DNA of 64,000 nt, taken from Burkholderia sp. TSV86. GTDB taxonomy: Bacteria; Pseudomonadota; Gammaproteobacteria; Burkholderiales; Burkholderiaceae. The stretch is taken from positions 1 through 64,000 of the forward strand of contig NZ_LOWB01000116.1 of assembly GCF_001522865.1 (NCBI RefSeq). Reading direction: 5' to 3'. The position numbers and the translations under genes are program-made. Under the pieces are notes generated by a model. The model saw only the letters and a list, made by a program, of their open reading frames with translations. It was not told the DNA's origin and did no database searches. This document shows positions 51,249-59,628 of this stretch, piece by piece. How positions within the stretch are numbered: the first letter of the stretch is position 1; the number at the start of each line of letters is the position of its first letter.

Positions 51249-52421
51249 ATGACATATCAAGAAGTACCGTGTATCGACTGGCACTATCCCACCGCAATCA
51301 AGGTCGGTCCAGGCCGTATACGCGAAACCCCGCACTGGTGCCTTCAGCACGGCATCACCCGGCCGCTGCTGGTGACGGACCCGTTCATCGCGAAGCAGCC
51401 GTATACCGGCACGCTGATCGAGAGATTTCGCGTTGCCGGGATCGATGTGCAACTGTTCGATCAGATCAAGGGCAACCCTACTGGGGGCAACGTCGCAGCA
51501 GGGTTGGACGTATATCGGCGTAGTGAGCGCAACGGCGTGGTTGCGCTCGGAGGCGGATCGCCGATTGACGCCGCCAAGGCTATCGCATTGATGACGGGGC
51601 AGACGGGGCAGCTGTGGGACTACGAGGACGTCGGCAATCCCGAGGCGACGATCAACGCCGCCGGTATTGCGCCGATGATCGCGATTCCGACCACGGCGGG
51701 CACGGGCTCGGAAACGGGCCGCGCAGCGGTCATCACCGACGAGCAGGCGCGCGTGAAGCGCACCATGTTGCACTTGAAGATGATGCCACGCGTCGCGATT
51801 CTGGATGCGGAACTGACACTGGGTTTGCCGCCCGGGCTGACTGCCGCTACTGGCATGGATGCGTTGACCCACTGCCTCGAAGCGTGGTGCTCGCCGGTGT
51901 ATCACCCGATGGCCGAAGGCATTGCCGCCGAAGGCATGCGGCTGATTCGATATGCACTACCTGCGGTGCTGAGCGATGGCGGCGACGTGCATGCGCGCCA
52001 GCAGATGCTGGTTGCGTCGGCGCTTGGCGCTGCATCGTTCCAGCGAGGGCTGGGCGCAGTGCATGCGTTGGCGCAGACGTTGGGCGCGTTGTATGACGCG
52101 CATCACGGTTTGCTCAATGCGGTGTTGCTGCCGTATGTGCTTCGTGCGAATGCGGCGATGCCACAGGAGCCGCTCGAGCGATTGGCCCGTTATTTGGATC
52201 TGCCTGGCACGGGGCTCGAGGCGATCCTGCAATGGGTGCTGACGCTGCGCCGCGAAGGCGGCATCCCGCACACGCTGCGCACGCTGGGCATAGATGGTTC
52301 GCAGGCCGATTTGATTTGCCGGATGGCCGTGGCCGACGGTTGTTCGAATACGAATCCGGTAGCGGTGTCGACCGACTATTACCGTCGATTGCTGGATTGC
52401 GCATTGGACGGCGTGCTCTGA
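51249..52421 (+). CDS. Iron-containing (group III) alcohol dehydrogenase
   Basis: 390 residues. The NAD motif GGGSPIDAAKAIAL (101-114) and PTTAGTGSETGRAAVI are present. The metal ligands align with FucO as Asp204, His208 (GMDALTHCLEAW), His272 and His286 (GAVHALAQ and DAHHGLLN). The substrate is not predictable: relatives use small alcohols, aldehydes, hydroxyacids or phosphono-compounds. AAGGAG precedes the ATG. It is downstream of the LysE-type exporter and upstream of a LysR gene, so it may take part in tailoring a secondary metabolite or in detoxifying an aldehyde. Confidence 0.9.
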   Translation: MTYQEVPCIDWHYPTAIKVGPGRIRETPHWCLQHGITRPLLVTDPFIAKQPYTGTLIERFRVAGIDVQLFDQIKGNPTGGNVAAGLDVYRRSERNGVVALGGGSPIDAAKAIALMTGQTGQLWDYEDVGNPEATINAAGIAPMIAIPTTAGTGSETGRAAVITDEQARVKRTMLHLKMMPRVAILDAELTLGLPPGLTAATGMDALTHCLEAWCSPVYHPMAEGIAAEGMRLIRYALPAVLSDGGDVHARQQMLVASALGAASFQRGLGAVHALAQTLGALYDAHHGLLNAVLLPYVLRANAAMPQEPLERLARYLDLPGTGLEAILQWVLTLRREGGIPHTLRTLGIDGSQADLICRMAVADGCSNTNPVAVSTDYYRRLLDCALDGVL

Positions 52422-52597
52422 TCCGTCCGTGGCCGCGCCGGCGCTCCGCTCGCCGGCCGGCGGCACCGCTTTTTTCCGTCATCGTTTGGAAATCGTTCGA
52501 GGGATGTTTTGATGCCTGCGCCGGGCCGAGGCGAGGCTATCGCGATACACGGAATTCGATTGCGTAAGTGACCGCGCATCCGATTCCTGTCGCAAAC

Positions 52598-52625
52598 GGC
52601 TTTTCGTACTGGTTACGAAAAAGCC
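52598..52625. terminator. Terminator-like hairpin between adh and lysR
   Basis: GGCTTTTCGTA at 52598-52608, loop CTGGT, TACGAAAAAGCC at 52614-52625 (one extra A). The stem is A/T-rich and lies between the dehydrogenase stop and the LysR start. It could be the dehydrogenase terminator or a LysR-bound palindrome. Confidence 0.45.
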
Positions 52626-52701
52626 CGGTTTCTCCTGGGCGTAAGAATCAGTGCGAATAACCCCAGTATCTAAGAAATTACGCCAGAGATTTGACGAATT
52701 T

Positions 52702-53601
52702 ATGAGAATAAGTCATTTTAATGCGTTCAGGGCAGTAGCGGAAACGGGCAGCTTCAGTTCGGCGGCGGCTGAATTAGGCTGTACGCAATCCAATATCAGT
52801 CATGCGATATCTGAAGTCGAGAAATTCGTCGGCGAGCGCCTGTTCGTGCGCTCCCGGGCTGGTTGCGTGCTGACTGACGCGGGTGCGGAGCTAATCATCA
52901 AGACGGGCAATTTGCTCGATATCGTCAACGACATGCTTGGTAAGACGCTGTCGTCGCGGCCGGTGCGCATTTCGACGCTACGCAGCGTCGGAACCGGATT
53001 GCTCGCGCAGTTGATGTCCGATTTGAGTAAGGTGCGTGCGGACATCCGGGTGGAAATCCTCGACGACACCGAGCGAGAGGAATCCGTGCTCGATGTGCTC
53101 AACGAGCTTGGTGCCGATATCGCGATCATCACAAACATGGAGGCAGAGAAGTACATCTCGCGCGCGTTCGTCAAGGACCGATACGTCGCAGTGTTGCCAC
53201 CCGATATCGCAATGCAAGGTACGCTGCGTTGGGATCAATTGCAGTCACTAAACTTCATTCAGCAGAACAACCCGCATAGCATTCAGGCGGTGGCGAGCCT
53301 GCGCAATTATGGCGTGCATTTGCGAAGCTTCTACAAGATTGCCAGTGTCGATAGCATTTTGTCGATGGTGGAGAACGGGGTGGGTTTTTCGATCGTGCCG
53401 CAACTGGCACTGCCGGAGAATCCGAAGACGTACCGGATTGCCGTGCTGCCGCAGTTGATTGAACGCGAACTGGTCGTGTTGAGTCGACCCTATTCGATGC
53501 TGAGCCACGCGGCCCGCACGGTGCTGGATTTCATTTGCGACAAGCCGACGCTGCGCAAGACGTCGGCCTATCGGCGTCAGGTGATCGAACTGGCGGCGTG
53601 A
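52702..53601 (+). CDS. LysR-family transcriptional regulator
   Basis: 299 residues from ATG 52702; a GTG at 52651 would add 17 residues. Winged helix: FNAFRAVAETGSFSSAAAEL and TQSNISHAISEVEKFVGERL. Effector domain from about residue 85 (RPVRISTLRSVGTGLLAQL). The organisation is the same as in other LTTRs, with ordinary length. It lies between the exporter/dehydrogenase pair and the hydrazine-type cluster, so it is the best candidate for local control, but its targets are unknown. It converges with the DUF1272 gene. Confidence 0.88.
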   Translation: MRISHFNAFRAVAETGSFSSAAAELGCTQSNISHAISEVEKFVGERLFVRSRAGCVLTDAGAELIIKTGNLLDIVNDMLGKTLSSRPVRISTLRSVGTGLLAQLMSDLSKVRADIRVEILDDTEREESVLDVLNELGADIAIITNMEAEKYISRAFVKDRYVAVLPPDIAMQGTLRWDQLQSLNFIQQNNPHSIQAVASLRNYGVHLRSFYKIASVDSILSMVENGVGFSIVPQLALPENPKTYRIAVLPQLIERELVVLSRPYSMLSHAARTVLDFICDKPTLRKTSAYRRQVIELAA

Positions 53602-53673
53602 GCGCGGTGTGGTTTCGCCGCCGCAGCCGCTGCATGGGCATGCGTGCGGCTCATCGCGCGTGAGTTTGACCGA

Positions 53674-53707
53674 AGCGTGCGCTCAAGGCTGCTGCTGAGC
53701 GCACGCT
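53674..53707. terminator. Bidirectional hairpin between lysR and the DUF1272 gene
   Basis: AGCGTGCGCTCA at 53674-53685, 10-base loop, TGAGCGCACGCT at 53696-53707: a perfect 12-bp stem. It overlaps the end of the minus-strand DUF1272 gene, whose stop codon is at 53683-53685. Suited to end both converging transcripts, although no U-tract follows. Confidence 0.6.
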
Positions 53708-53928
53708 GGATTGAACACTCGCTTGGTCGACGGCGGATTGTTTGCCAGCTTGTTCGCCGGACGACGCGGCCGGGCCACCAACTCGCCGCCGCAGTTCGGG
53801 CATTTGCCTTTCAGCACGTTGGTTGCGCAGTCCGCGCAAAACGTACACTCGAAAGAACAGATCCGCGCATCGGCATCCGGCGGCAGATCCTTGTCGCAGC
53901 ATTCACATCCCGGTCTGAGTTCCAGCAT
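53683..53928 (-). CDS. DUF1272 small zinc-ribbon-like protein
   Basis: 81 residues, Cys-rich: MLELRPGCECCDKDLP, then FECTFCADCATN and GKCPNCGGELVARP. The CxxC pairs form a probable zinc ribbon, and this is the whole DUF1272 domain. The C-terminal tail is Pro/Asn-rich. AGGAG precedes the start. The function of the family is unknown. It is on the opposite strand to its neighbours and probably unrelated to them. Confidence 0.88.
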   Translation of the reverse strand: MLELRPGCECCDKDLPPDADARICSFECTFCADCATNVLKGKCPNCGGELVARPRRPANKLANNPPSTKRVFNPACAQQQP

Positions 53929-54131
53929 CGGCTTCTCCTTTGTTATCGAGGTGTTGAAAAAACGTGCGTGCCTGGCGATCCGGGTAACGCATCGCCGGGG
54001 TCGGATGTGGCATTGAGGCGATGGGCAGCATATCAGGAATTCCCGCCCTGCACAAAACGGGTTTGCTCACGCGTAATAAGCACGCCAAATCAGGTTGTGC
54101 CTGCATATTCCCACGATTAAAACCGGCATAT

Positions 54132-54188
54132 CAAGCATTTCCATTGATGCTTGGAAATGAGTTATTAGCGCAATCGGTTGTTAGCGCA
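54132..54188. promoter_or_regulatory. Inverted and direct repeats in the promoter region of the hydrazine-type cluster
   Basis: CAAGCAT at 54132-54138 and ATGCTTG at 54147-54153 form an inverted repeat with an 8-base spacer. Just downstream, GTTATTAGCGCA (54161-54172) and GTTGTTAGCGCA (54177-54188) are direct repeats with a 16-bp period and one mismatch. They lie 60-115 bp upstream of the cupin gene, where the operon promoter and regulator sites should be. The rest of the 318-bp gap 53929-54246 shows nothing clear. Confidence 0.45.
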
Positions 54189-54246
54189 GAGGCGCCCGCT
54201 CAGAATCGGCAGCTCATCTTCAACACAAATAGGGTGGATGAACATC

Positions 54247-54639
54247 ATGCCGAAATTCGATCTTTATCGAAAAATCAGATGGCACGCACTGGTGCACGAA
54301 TACGGGCTCGACGGCCAACGCCTGTTGCCGTGGGACGGATATTCGATGCCGTTCGGCGGCGGTTGGTGCGTTGTGCGTCCCCATACGATCAGCGAGCCGC
54401 ACACGCAGATCGACCAGGAACTGTTCATCGCGATCAAGGGTAAAGGTTCCGTAGTGATCGGCGAGACGACCTATCCGTTCGAGATCGGCGACATCGTCGT
54501 GATTCCTAAGCATACAAACCATTACGTGATCAACGATTCGGACGAAGACTTTCATTTTTACGTGATCTGGTGGGACGAAGCACATGTCAAGCGCTACATG
54601 AACGAACTCAATGACGAGACGGGGTGCCTGAATGACTAA
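54247..54639 (+). CDS. Cupin-domain protein, putative subunit of a split hydrazine synthetase
   Basis: 130 residues forming a single cupin barrel. The metal-site residues are His52, Gln54 and Glu58 in PHTQIDQELFIAIKGKG, and His92 in GDIVVIPKHTNHYVIN; Gln replaces one of the usual histidines. In known hydrazine synthetases of actinomycetes (Spb40 type) such a cupin is fused to a MetRS-like domain. Here the MetRS-like gene starts inside the last codons of this one (8-base overlap), so the two are coupled and the order matches the fusion. The role inferred is metal-dependent rearrangement of an ester of N6-hydroxylysine and an amino acid to form an N-N bond. ATG 54238 is an alternative start. 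Confidence 0.85.
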   Translation: MPKFDLYRKIRWHALVHEYGLDGQRLLPWDGYSMPFGGGWCVVRPHTISEPHTQIDQELFIAIKGKGSVVIGETTYPFEIGDIVVIPKHTNHYVINDSDEDFHFYVIWWDEAHVKRYMNELNDETGCLND

Positions 54640-56137
54640 ATTCGTCGTCACGATCACGCCGCCGACGCCGAACGGCGATCTCCACATCGGCCATCTCGCC
54701 GGCCCGTTCTTGGCCGCCGACGTATTCGCGAGGGCGCAGCGCCAACGCGGGCACGAGTGCGTGCTGATCTCGTATTCGGACGACTACCAGTCGTACATGC
54801 TGCGCAAGGGCCGCGAGCTGGCAACCGACCCGGTTGCGCTGGCGCGCGCCAATACCGAGAAGATCAACGCGACGTTGGCGGCTGCGGACGTACAGATCGA
54901 CCATTTGCACCAGCCCTATGAGAACGCGTATTTCGCCGAAGCCGTGCGCCGCGTCTATCGGGCGGCGCAAGACAAGCAGGCGTTCGACGTCAGGGTTTCG
55001 GACGAACCCTATTGTCCGTCATGTAATGTTTGGGGATACGAAGCATTTGGGCGCGGAAATTGCAACTACTGCGGCGCGGATTCGGATGCAAGCCAATGCG
55101 AAAGTTGTGCGCAGGAGCCCGATTCGAAGCGGATGGCCAACTTTCGTTGCAAGCTCTGCGGTGGCCAGCACACGTGGCGGCCCGTTGAGCGCGTCTTTTT
55201 GCGCTTGCCGAAATTCCAGTCGCTCTTGCGCTCGACGTTTCGACAGATGCCGTTGCGCCGCCCAATGGGCGACTGGATCGCGGACACGATCGACACGAAG
55301 CTGCACGACTGGGGCGTAACGCGTCCCGAGGATGGCGGTCTCGACTTGGCAGCCGACGGCAGCCGCCGCGTTCATACGTGGTTCATGGGGCTGGCCGGAT
55401 ACATGGCGGCATTTCGCGAATACGCGGAAGTTCATCAGCACGACCCCGGCTTGTTCGAGCGGTACTGGCATTCGGACGACAGCCGCCTCGTGCATTTTCT
55501 CGGTTTCGACTGCGCATTCAGCCACGCGATCGTTTATCCAACGCTGCTTGCGAATATGCCGGAATTGCGGATTCGTCAGCACTTCTATCCGAACCAATTT
55601 CTGACGCTCGACGGCCTGAACTTGTCGACGAGCCGCAATCACGCGATCTGGATGCGCGATTTGGTCGCCGAATCGTGCTCGGACAGCGCGCGGCTCTACC
55701 TCGCGTCGATCTCGCCGGAGGAAGGCGAGGGTGATTTCAGCCGGCAGGGCTTTCGGGATTGGCGGCAATCCGTATTCACGGAATTTCTCGAGACGTTGCC
55801 GCTGCCGTCCGAACGCGCGACCGAGCTGTGGACGCCGAGCGCGCCACCGGACGTTGCGTTGTTGATCGCCGGATTCCGGCAGCGCTGGCTGAGTGCGACA
55901 TCGTCCGAGCGGTTCTCGATGCGGCAACTCGCTCACGTCGTGCTGGATTTGATTGCCGTCGCGCGTGAGCGGCATGCGGCGCATCGTCTAGACATCGACC
56001 TGATCGTCGCGATTGCCGCGTTCGGCAAGCCGCTGATGCCGAAGTTCGCCGCGCGGGTTTTCGACGCCTATGGGGTTGGCGAGCGCGATGCGACTGCCTA
56101 TCTGGTGGACGGCACGGCCGCCGAATATTCGATCTGA
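54632..56137 (+). CDS. Methionyl-tRNA-synthetase-like protein, putative hydrazine synthetase adenylating subunit
   Basis: 501 residues with a class I aminoacyl-tRNA synthetase core. PTPNGDLHIGHLAG carries the HIGH motif (18-21). Four CxxC pairs (128/131, 144/147, 156/159, 173/176) form the MetRS-type zinc knuckles. The KMSKS loop is degenerate, LNLSTSRN (329-336), with the first Lys lost. It is shorter than housekeeping MetRS (about 680-720 residues) and has no tRNA-binding C-terminal domain. Such stand-alone paralogues activate an amino acid (glycine in the s56-p1 pathway) for transfer to the N-hydroxy group of lysine. It overlaps the cupin gene by 8 bases. A true second MetRS is unlikely given the context. 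Confidence 0.87.
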   Translation: MTKFVVTITPPTPNGDLHIGHLAGPFLAADVFARAQRQRGHECVLISYSDDYQSYMLRKGRELATDPVALARANTEKINATLAAADVQIDHLHQPYENAYFAEAVRRVYRAAQDKQAFDVRVSDEPYCPSCNVWGYEAFGRGNCNYCGADSDASQCESCAQEPDSKRMANFRCKLCGGQHTWRPVERVFLRLPKFQSLLRSTFRQMPLRRPMGDWIADTIDTKLHDWGVTRPEDGGLDLAADGSRRVHTWFMGLAGYMAAFREYAEVHQHDPGLFERYWHSDDSRLVHFLGFDCAFSHAIVYPTLLANMPELRIRQHFYPNQFLTLDGLNLSTSRNHAIWMRDLVAESCSDSARLYLASISPEEGEGDFSRQGFRDWRQSVFTEFLETLPLPSERATELWTPSAPPDVALLIAGFRQRWLSATSSERFSMRQLAHVVLDLIAVARERHAAHRLDIDLIVAIAAFGKPLMPKFAARVFDAYGVGERDATAYLVDGTAAEYSI

Positions 56138-56159
56138 CAGCCTGAACGAGGACCGCCAA

Positions 56160-57317
56160 TTGCAAGCGAACGACGTCATGTTGCGCGTGGAAGCCGCTGT
56201 GCTCGGGGCCGGCATCATCGGTTCGGCGATTGCCGCCGCATTGGTCGAGCAAGGCATTCACACCGCGCTGATCGATGAAGGCAGTGCCGGTAGCCACGGC
56301 GCGAGCCGATACTCCGGCGGTATTTCGCGCATCTACGACCGCGATCCGGCTATCTCTTCGCTCGCGGCCCATGAATTCCGGTGCGCCGATTCGGTCGTCG
56401 CGCGCACGATTGCCGCGACCCGCCGCAAGACCGGCATGCTGTATCTCGGCCTGAACGAGTCCGATCCGTCGCTGCGCCGCTGTATTGCGGCGCATGCGAG
56501 CGCGGAATATCCGATGCGGCTGCTGACGCGAAGTGAGGTGTCCGCGATCTCGTCGTTTCCGCAGCCGCGTTCGGACGAGGCCGTACTGTATGAGCCGAAT
56601 GCGGGAATCGGCAATGTTCGGGCAGCTGCGGGAGGGCTTGCGAACTACGTCAAGGATCACGGCGTGTTGCTTGAAAACCTCGGCGTCAGCAGCGTTCACT
56701 CGAGCAGCGACAGCGTGTGCGTGGAAACTGACGGCGCGACGCTGTTTGCCCGTGTCGCGGTGATTGCGTGCGGTGCGTCGTCGGCTTCGTTGCTAGGCGA
56801 TCTGCCGTTGACCGCGCGCTCGATTCCGCTGATGCGGGTGGCTGCGTCCAAGCCGCTCGAACTGCCCGTGATCGATGCGATCGCGGACAGCTACGCAGTG
56901 CCGTTGAGCGGCGGTCTGATTCATGCCGGCTCGCGCGTCAGGGAGGGCGCGCGCCTGCCTGAGCAGCTCCAATGGCGGTTCGGCGATGCGATCAAGAAAG
57001 ACGCGCTGCATCGATTGAGCGTCATGACCGGCGTGCGGGAGCGTGGCCCCGTGATCGACATCCTGCGTGGGCACGATTGCTACTCGCCTGATGGACGACC
57101 GATCGTCGGGTTCGTCGATGCCGCCGCGACGCGCTATGCGGCCACTGCGATGAACGGGATCGGCTACAAGCTTGCATCGTCGCTGTCGCAGCTGATCGCG
57201 CAGCAGATCGCGCAGCGGCTTCGCCACGGGATCTCGGCGCCCCCAGATTTGCTTGCACCGTTCGCGCCGGACCGTTTCTCGGCAATCCGCGTGATCGGCC
57301 AGGCGGAGGGCGTCTAG
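56160..57317 (+). CDS. Glycine-oxidase/DAO-type FAD-dependent oxidoreductase
   Basis: About 385 residues. The Rossmann motif VEAAVLGAGIIGSAIAAALV (GAGIIG at 16-21) and the C-terminal DGRPIVGF-type motif (YSPDGRPIVGFVDAA) place it in the DAO family. The start TTG 56160 has GAGGA 7 bases upstream; ATG 56178 is an alternative. In hydrazinoacetate pathways a homologous enzyme (Spb39 type) oxidatively cleaves the lysine-glycine hydrazine adduct to release hydrazinoacetic acid. Its position right after the cupin/MetRS pair supports that role here. The next gene starts at the base after its stop codon. Confidence 0.87.
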   Translation: MQANDVMLRVEAAVLGAGIIGSAIAAALVEQGIHTALIDEGSAGSHGASRYSGGISRIYDRDPAISSLAAHEFRCADSVVARTIAATRRKTGMLYLGLNESDPSLRRCIAAHASAEYPMRLLTRSEVSAISSFPQPRSDEAVLYEPNAGIGNVRAAAGGLANYVKDHGVLLENLGVSSVHSSSDSVCVETDGATLFARVAVIACGASSASLLGDLPLTARSIPLMRVAASKPLELPVIDAIADSYAVPLSGGLIHAGSRVREGARLPEQLQWRFGDAIKKDALHRLSVMTGVRERGPVIDILRGHDCYSPDGRPIVGFVDAAATRYAATAMNGIGYKLASSLSQLIAQQIAQRLRHGISAPPDLLAPFAPDRFSAIRVIGQAEGV

Positions 57318-58310
57318 ATGAAGCGTGTTTCGCCGACGATCGGCGTGGCCGTTCGCTACGACTTGCAGGCTGCGCCGCATGCACGCACGTTCTTTCGCAC
57401 GCTGGCGCTGGCGAGAAACGAGTATCCGCGGATCGCCGCGTTGCGCTTTGTGTTTGCCGACGACCTCGGCACGCGCGAAGGGGCGTTGCGCGCGGCCGAG
57501 CATTTCGAGCGGGCCGGCGCGCGCATCGTCATCGGCCATATGTCGTCGGATGCGGCGCAGGCCGCCGTGTCGCGCTACGCGCAATCCGGAACGTTACTGC
57601 TGCTGCCGACCGCAACGGCCAGTGCGCTGACCACTAACGGTTCGCCCGTGCTGCGCCTGTGCGCGCCTGATTGCGTACTGGCGGGCCGGCTCGTCGCGCA
57701 TCTTGCGTCGCACGGGTGGCGCCGGTTGCGCATTGCTTGCGAGCCGACCCGCCACGGGCAGCAACTCGCGGCCGACATCACGGATGCGGCGTCGTTGCAT
57801 GGCATTGCCGTATTGAACGATGGCGACGACGCTTCGCCTGGGACGTGCTCGGTTTTCGTCGGCGGTGTGCAGGCGAGCGCCGACTATGTGCTTAAGCGGC
57901 GCGACGCGGGCTGCACGGAGCCGATCTTCCTGACCGACGACGCTGCTTCGGCGAGCTTGGCCGAGCGGATCGGAGATGCCGGGCACGTGAGCATCGTCGG
58001 TTTCGCACCTGCTTATGCGTTGGCGCGCGGCGAGGTGCTCGCGCGCAGCTACGTCCGCTGGTATGCGGAAAATCCCGGCGTCAACGCGCTGGAGACGTTT
58101 GCTGCGCTCCATATCGCCGCGCAGTTGGCGGCCGAATCGAGCATCGATCCGCAACGCATCGGCGACATGAGCTTCGATACCCCAACCGCGCGCGTCCGGT
58201 TTTCGGCGCGGCAAAACCGCGATACCGCGCATGCGATCTGGTCTCTGAAATCCGGGCGTTTGATGCTCGAACAGGTGATCGAAGCAGGCGCGTCCAATGA
58301 GTCAATATGA
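57318..58310 (+). CDS. Periplasmic-binding-fold type I protein without signal peptide (AmiC/LivK-like)
   Basis: 330 residues with two alternating alpha/beta lobes: SPTIGVAVRYDL at the start, FADDLGTREGALRAAEHFER, IVIGHMSSDAAQAAVSRYAQ, and LLPTATASALT, all features of Leu/Ile/Val-binding and AmiC-like proteins. No signal peptide or lipobox is present and no ABC transporter genes adjoin, so it should be cytoplasmic. AmiC itself is a cytoplasmic ligand sensor, so a sensing, carrier or antitermination-control role is possible. It begins immediately after the stop codon of the flavoenzyme gene. Its role in the cluster is unknown. Confidence 0.75.
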   Translation: MKRVSPTIGVAVRYDLQAAPHARTFFRTLALARNEYPRIAALRFVFADDLGTREGALRAAEHFERAGARIVIGHMSSDAAQAAVSRYAQSGTLLLLPTATASALTTNGSPVLRLCAPDCVLAGRLVAHLASHGWRRLRIACEPTRHGQQLAADITDAASLHGIAVLNDGDDASPGTCSVFVGGVQASADYVLKRRDAGCTEPIFLTDDAASASLAERIGDAGHVSIVGFAPAYALARGEVLARSYVRWYAENPGVNALETFAALHIAAQLAAESSIDPQRIGDMSFDTPTARVRFSARQNRDTAHAIWSLKSGRLMLEQVIEAGASNESI

Positions 58311-58320
58311 GGAACCTGTA

Positions 58321-59628
58321 ATGAAGAGAGATCTACCGAGTGCATTTGATTCAGATCTGATCTGCGTGGGTTTCGGCCCTGCCGCGATCGCGCTTGCATG
58401 CGCGATCGCCGACTGGAGCGAAGCGAACGGCAGGCCGCCTTACGAGGCTGTCACGTTTCTCGAACGCGCGTCGAACACGCAGTGGCAGCCTGAACTGTTG
58501 CTGCCCGGCACCGACATCAACCATCATCCGCTGCGCGATCTCGTCACGCCGCGCGATCCGCGCAGCCGTTATTCGTTTGCGATGTATCTGAAGGAAAACG
58601 GTCGCTTGTACCGGTTCAGCCAGCTCGGGCGGCCGGCGAGCCGGTTCGAGTGGTCTGACTACGTAAGCTGGGTGGCGGGGCAACTGAGCCAATACGTGGC
58701 TTACGACGAACCGGTTCGCCAGATTCTGCCGCAGACCACCGACGGCCGCCTCACCGGCTTGCAGGTCGTGACGTCCAAGGGCGTGCGGCGCACCCGGCGG
58801 CTGGTGCTTGCGAACGGCAGCCATCCGCGCGTGCCGGAAGTCTTTTGCGCGCATCTCGGCGAGCGGGTGTTTCATACCGCCCAGTATTTGAGCGCCGTGG
58901 CCGCGCCAGCGCTTGCCGACTGCAAGCGCTGGCTGGTCGTCGGTTCGGGGCAAAGCGCGAGCGAGGCCATCGCCGATCTGCTGCGCCGTCATCCGGACGC
59001 CCTGATCGAATCGCTGCATCGGTCGAGCGGCTTCAAGATCACGCAGCTTGGCCATTTCCCGAATCTGGCGTTTTCTCCGGAGCGCGTCGACTACTTCCAC
59101 GATCTCGAGCCCGAGGCGCGGCGGCGTCTGCTCGCCGAAGTGAAGGCGACCAACTACTCGGGCATCGATCCCGACGAAAGCCTGGCGCTGTATTCGCTGG
59201 TCTACGAAGACCAACTGGCGGGGCGCGAGCGCCTGAATGTGCATGTGTTTCAGGAGGCAATCGAGATCGAGCGGAATGGCGCCGCTTATCGCGTGGCGGT
59301 GCGTGATGTGTTCAACGGCAGTGTGACATGGCTGAACGTGGACGCGATCGTCATCGCGACCGGCTATGAGCAGCCGCTGATTCCACCCCTGCTCGCCGAG
59401 TTGCAGCCATGGCTTGCGATCGATGGCGACGGCGGCATCACGATCGGCCGCGACTATCGGATCGAGACGGAAAACGCCGATGTCGAAATATTTGCGAACG
59501 GTTTGTCGGAGCGTGCGCACGGTATCGGCGACGGGCAATCTTTCTCGCTGATGGCGATGCGTGCCGAACGGATTCTTGCGTCGCTGCTGGCGCCGAACGA
59601 ACAGCCGCAGGAGGTGCGATCATGTTGA
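58321..59628 (+). CDS. Lysine/ornithine N-monooxygenase (SidA/IucD/PvdA family)
   Basis: A flavin- and NADPH-dependent hydroxylase of the side-chain amine; lysine N6 is the likely substrate given the pathway. 435 residues. FAD motif GFGPAA (17-22), substrate motif HHPLRDLVTPRDPRSRYSF, NADPH motif GSGQSASE (208-215), the family NYSGIDPDE stretch (278-286), and ATGYE (346-350). ATG 58321 is chosen because GAGGA lies 7 bases upstream; ATG 58297 overlaps the previous gene. No siderophore NRPS or IucA/IucC synthetase is nearby, which argues against a hydroxamate siderophore and for N-N bond chemistry with the cupin/MetRS pair. Confidence 0.92.
   Translation: MKRDLPSAFDSDLICVGFGPAAIALACAIADWSEANGRPPYEAVTFLERASNTQWQPELLLPGTDINHHPLRDLVTPRDPRSRYSFAMYLKENGRLYRFSQLGRPASRFEWSDYVSWVAGQLSQYVAYDEPVRQILPQTTDGRLTGLQVVTSKGVRRTRRLVLANGSHPRVPEVFCAHLGERVFHTAQYLSAVAAPALADCKRWLVVGSGQSASEAIADLLRRHPDALIESLHRSSGFKITQLGHFPNLAFSPERVDYFHDLEPEARRRLLAEVKATNYSGIDPDESLALYSLVYEDQLAGRERLNVHVFQEAIEIERNGAAYRVAVRDVFNGSVTWLNVDAIVIATGYEQPLIPPLLAELQPWLAIDGDGGITIGRDYRIETENADVEIFANGLSERAHGIGDGQSFSLMAMRAERILASLLAPNEQPQEVRSC

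Noticed and set aside
54632..56137. A second housekeeping methionyl-tRNA synthetase
   Set aside because: Short length, no tRNA-binding tail, a degenerate KMSKS loop and coupling to a cupin and an N-hydroxylase argue against tRNA charging.
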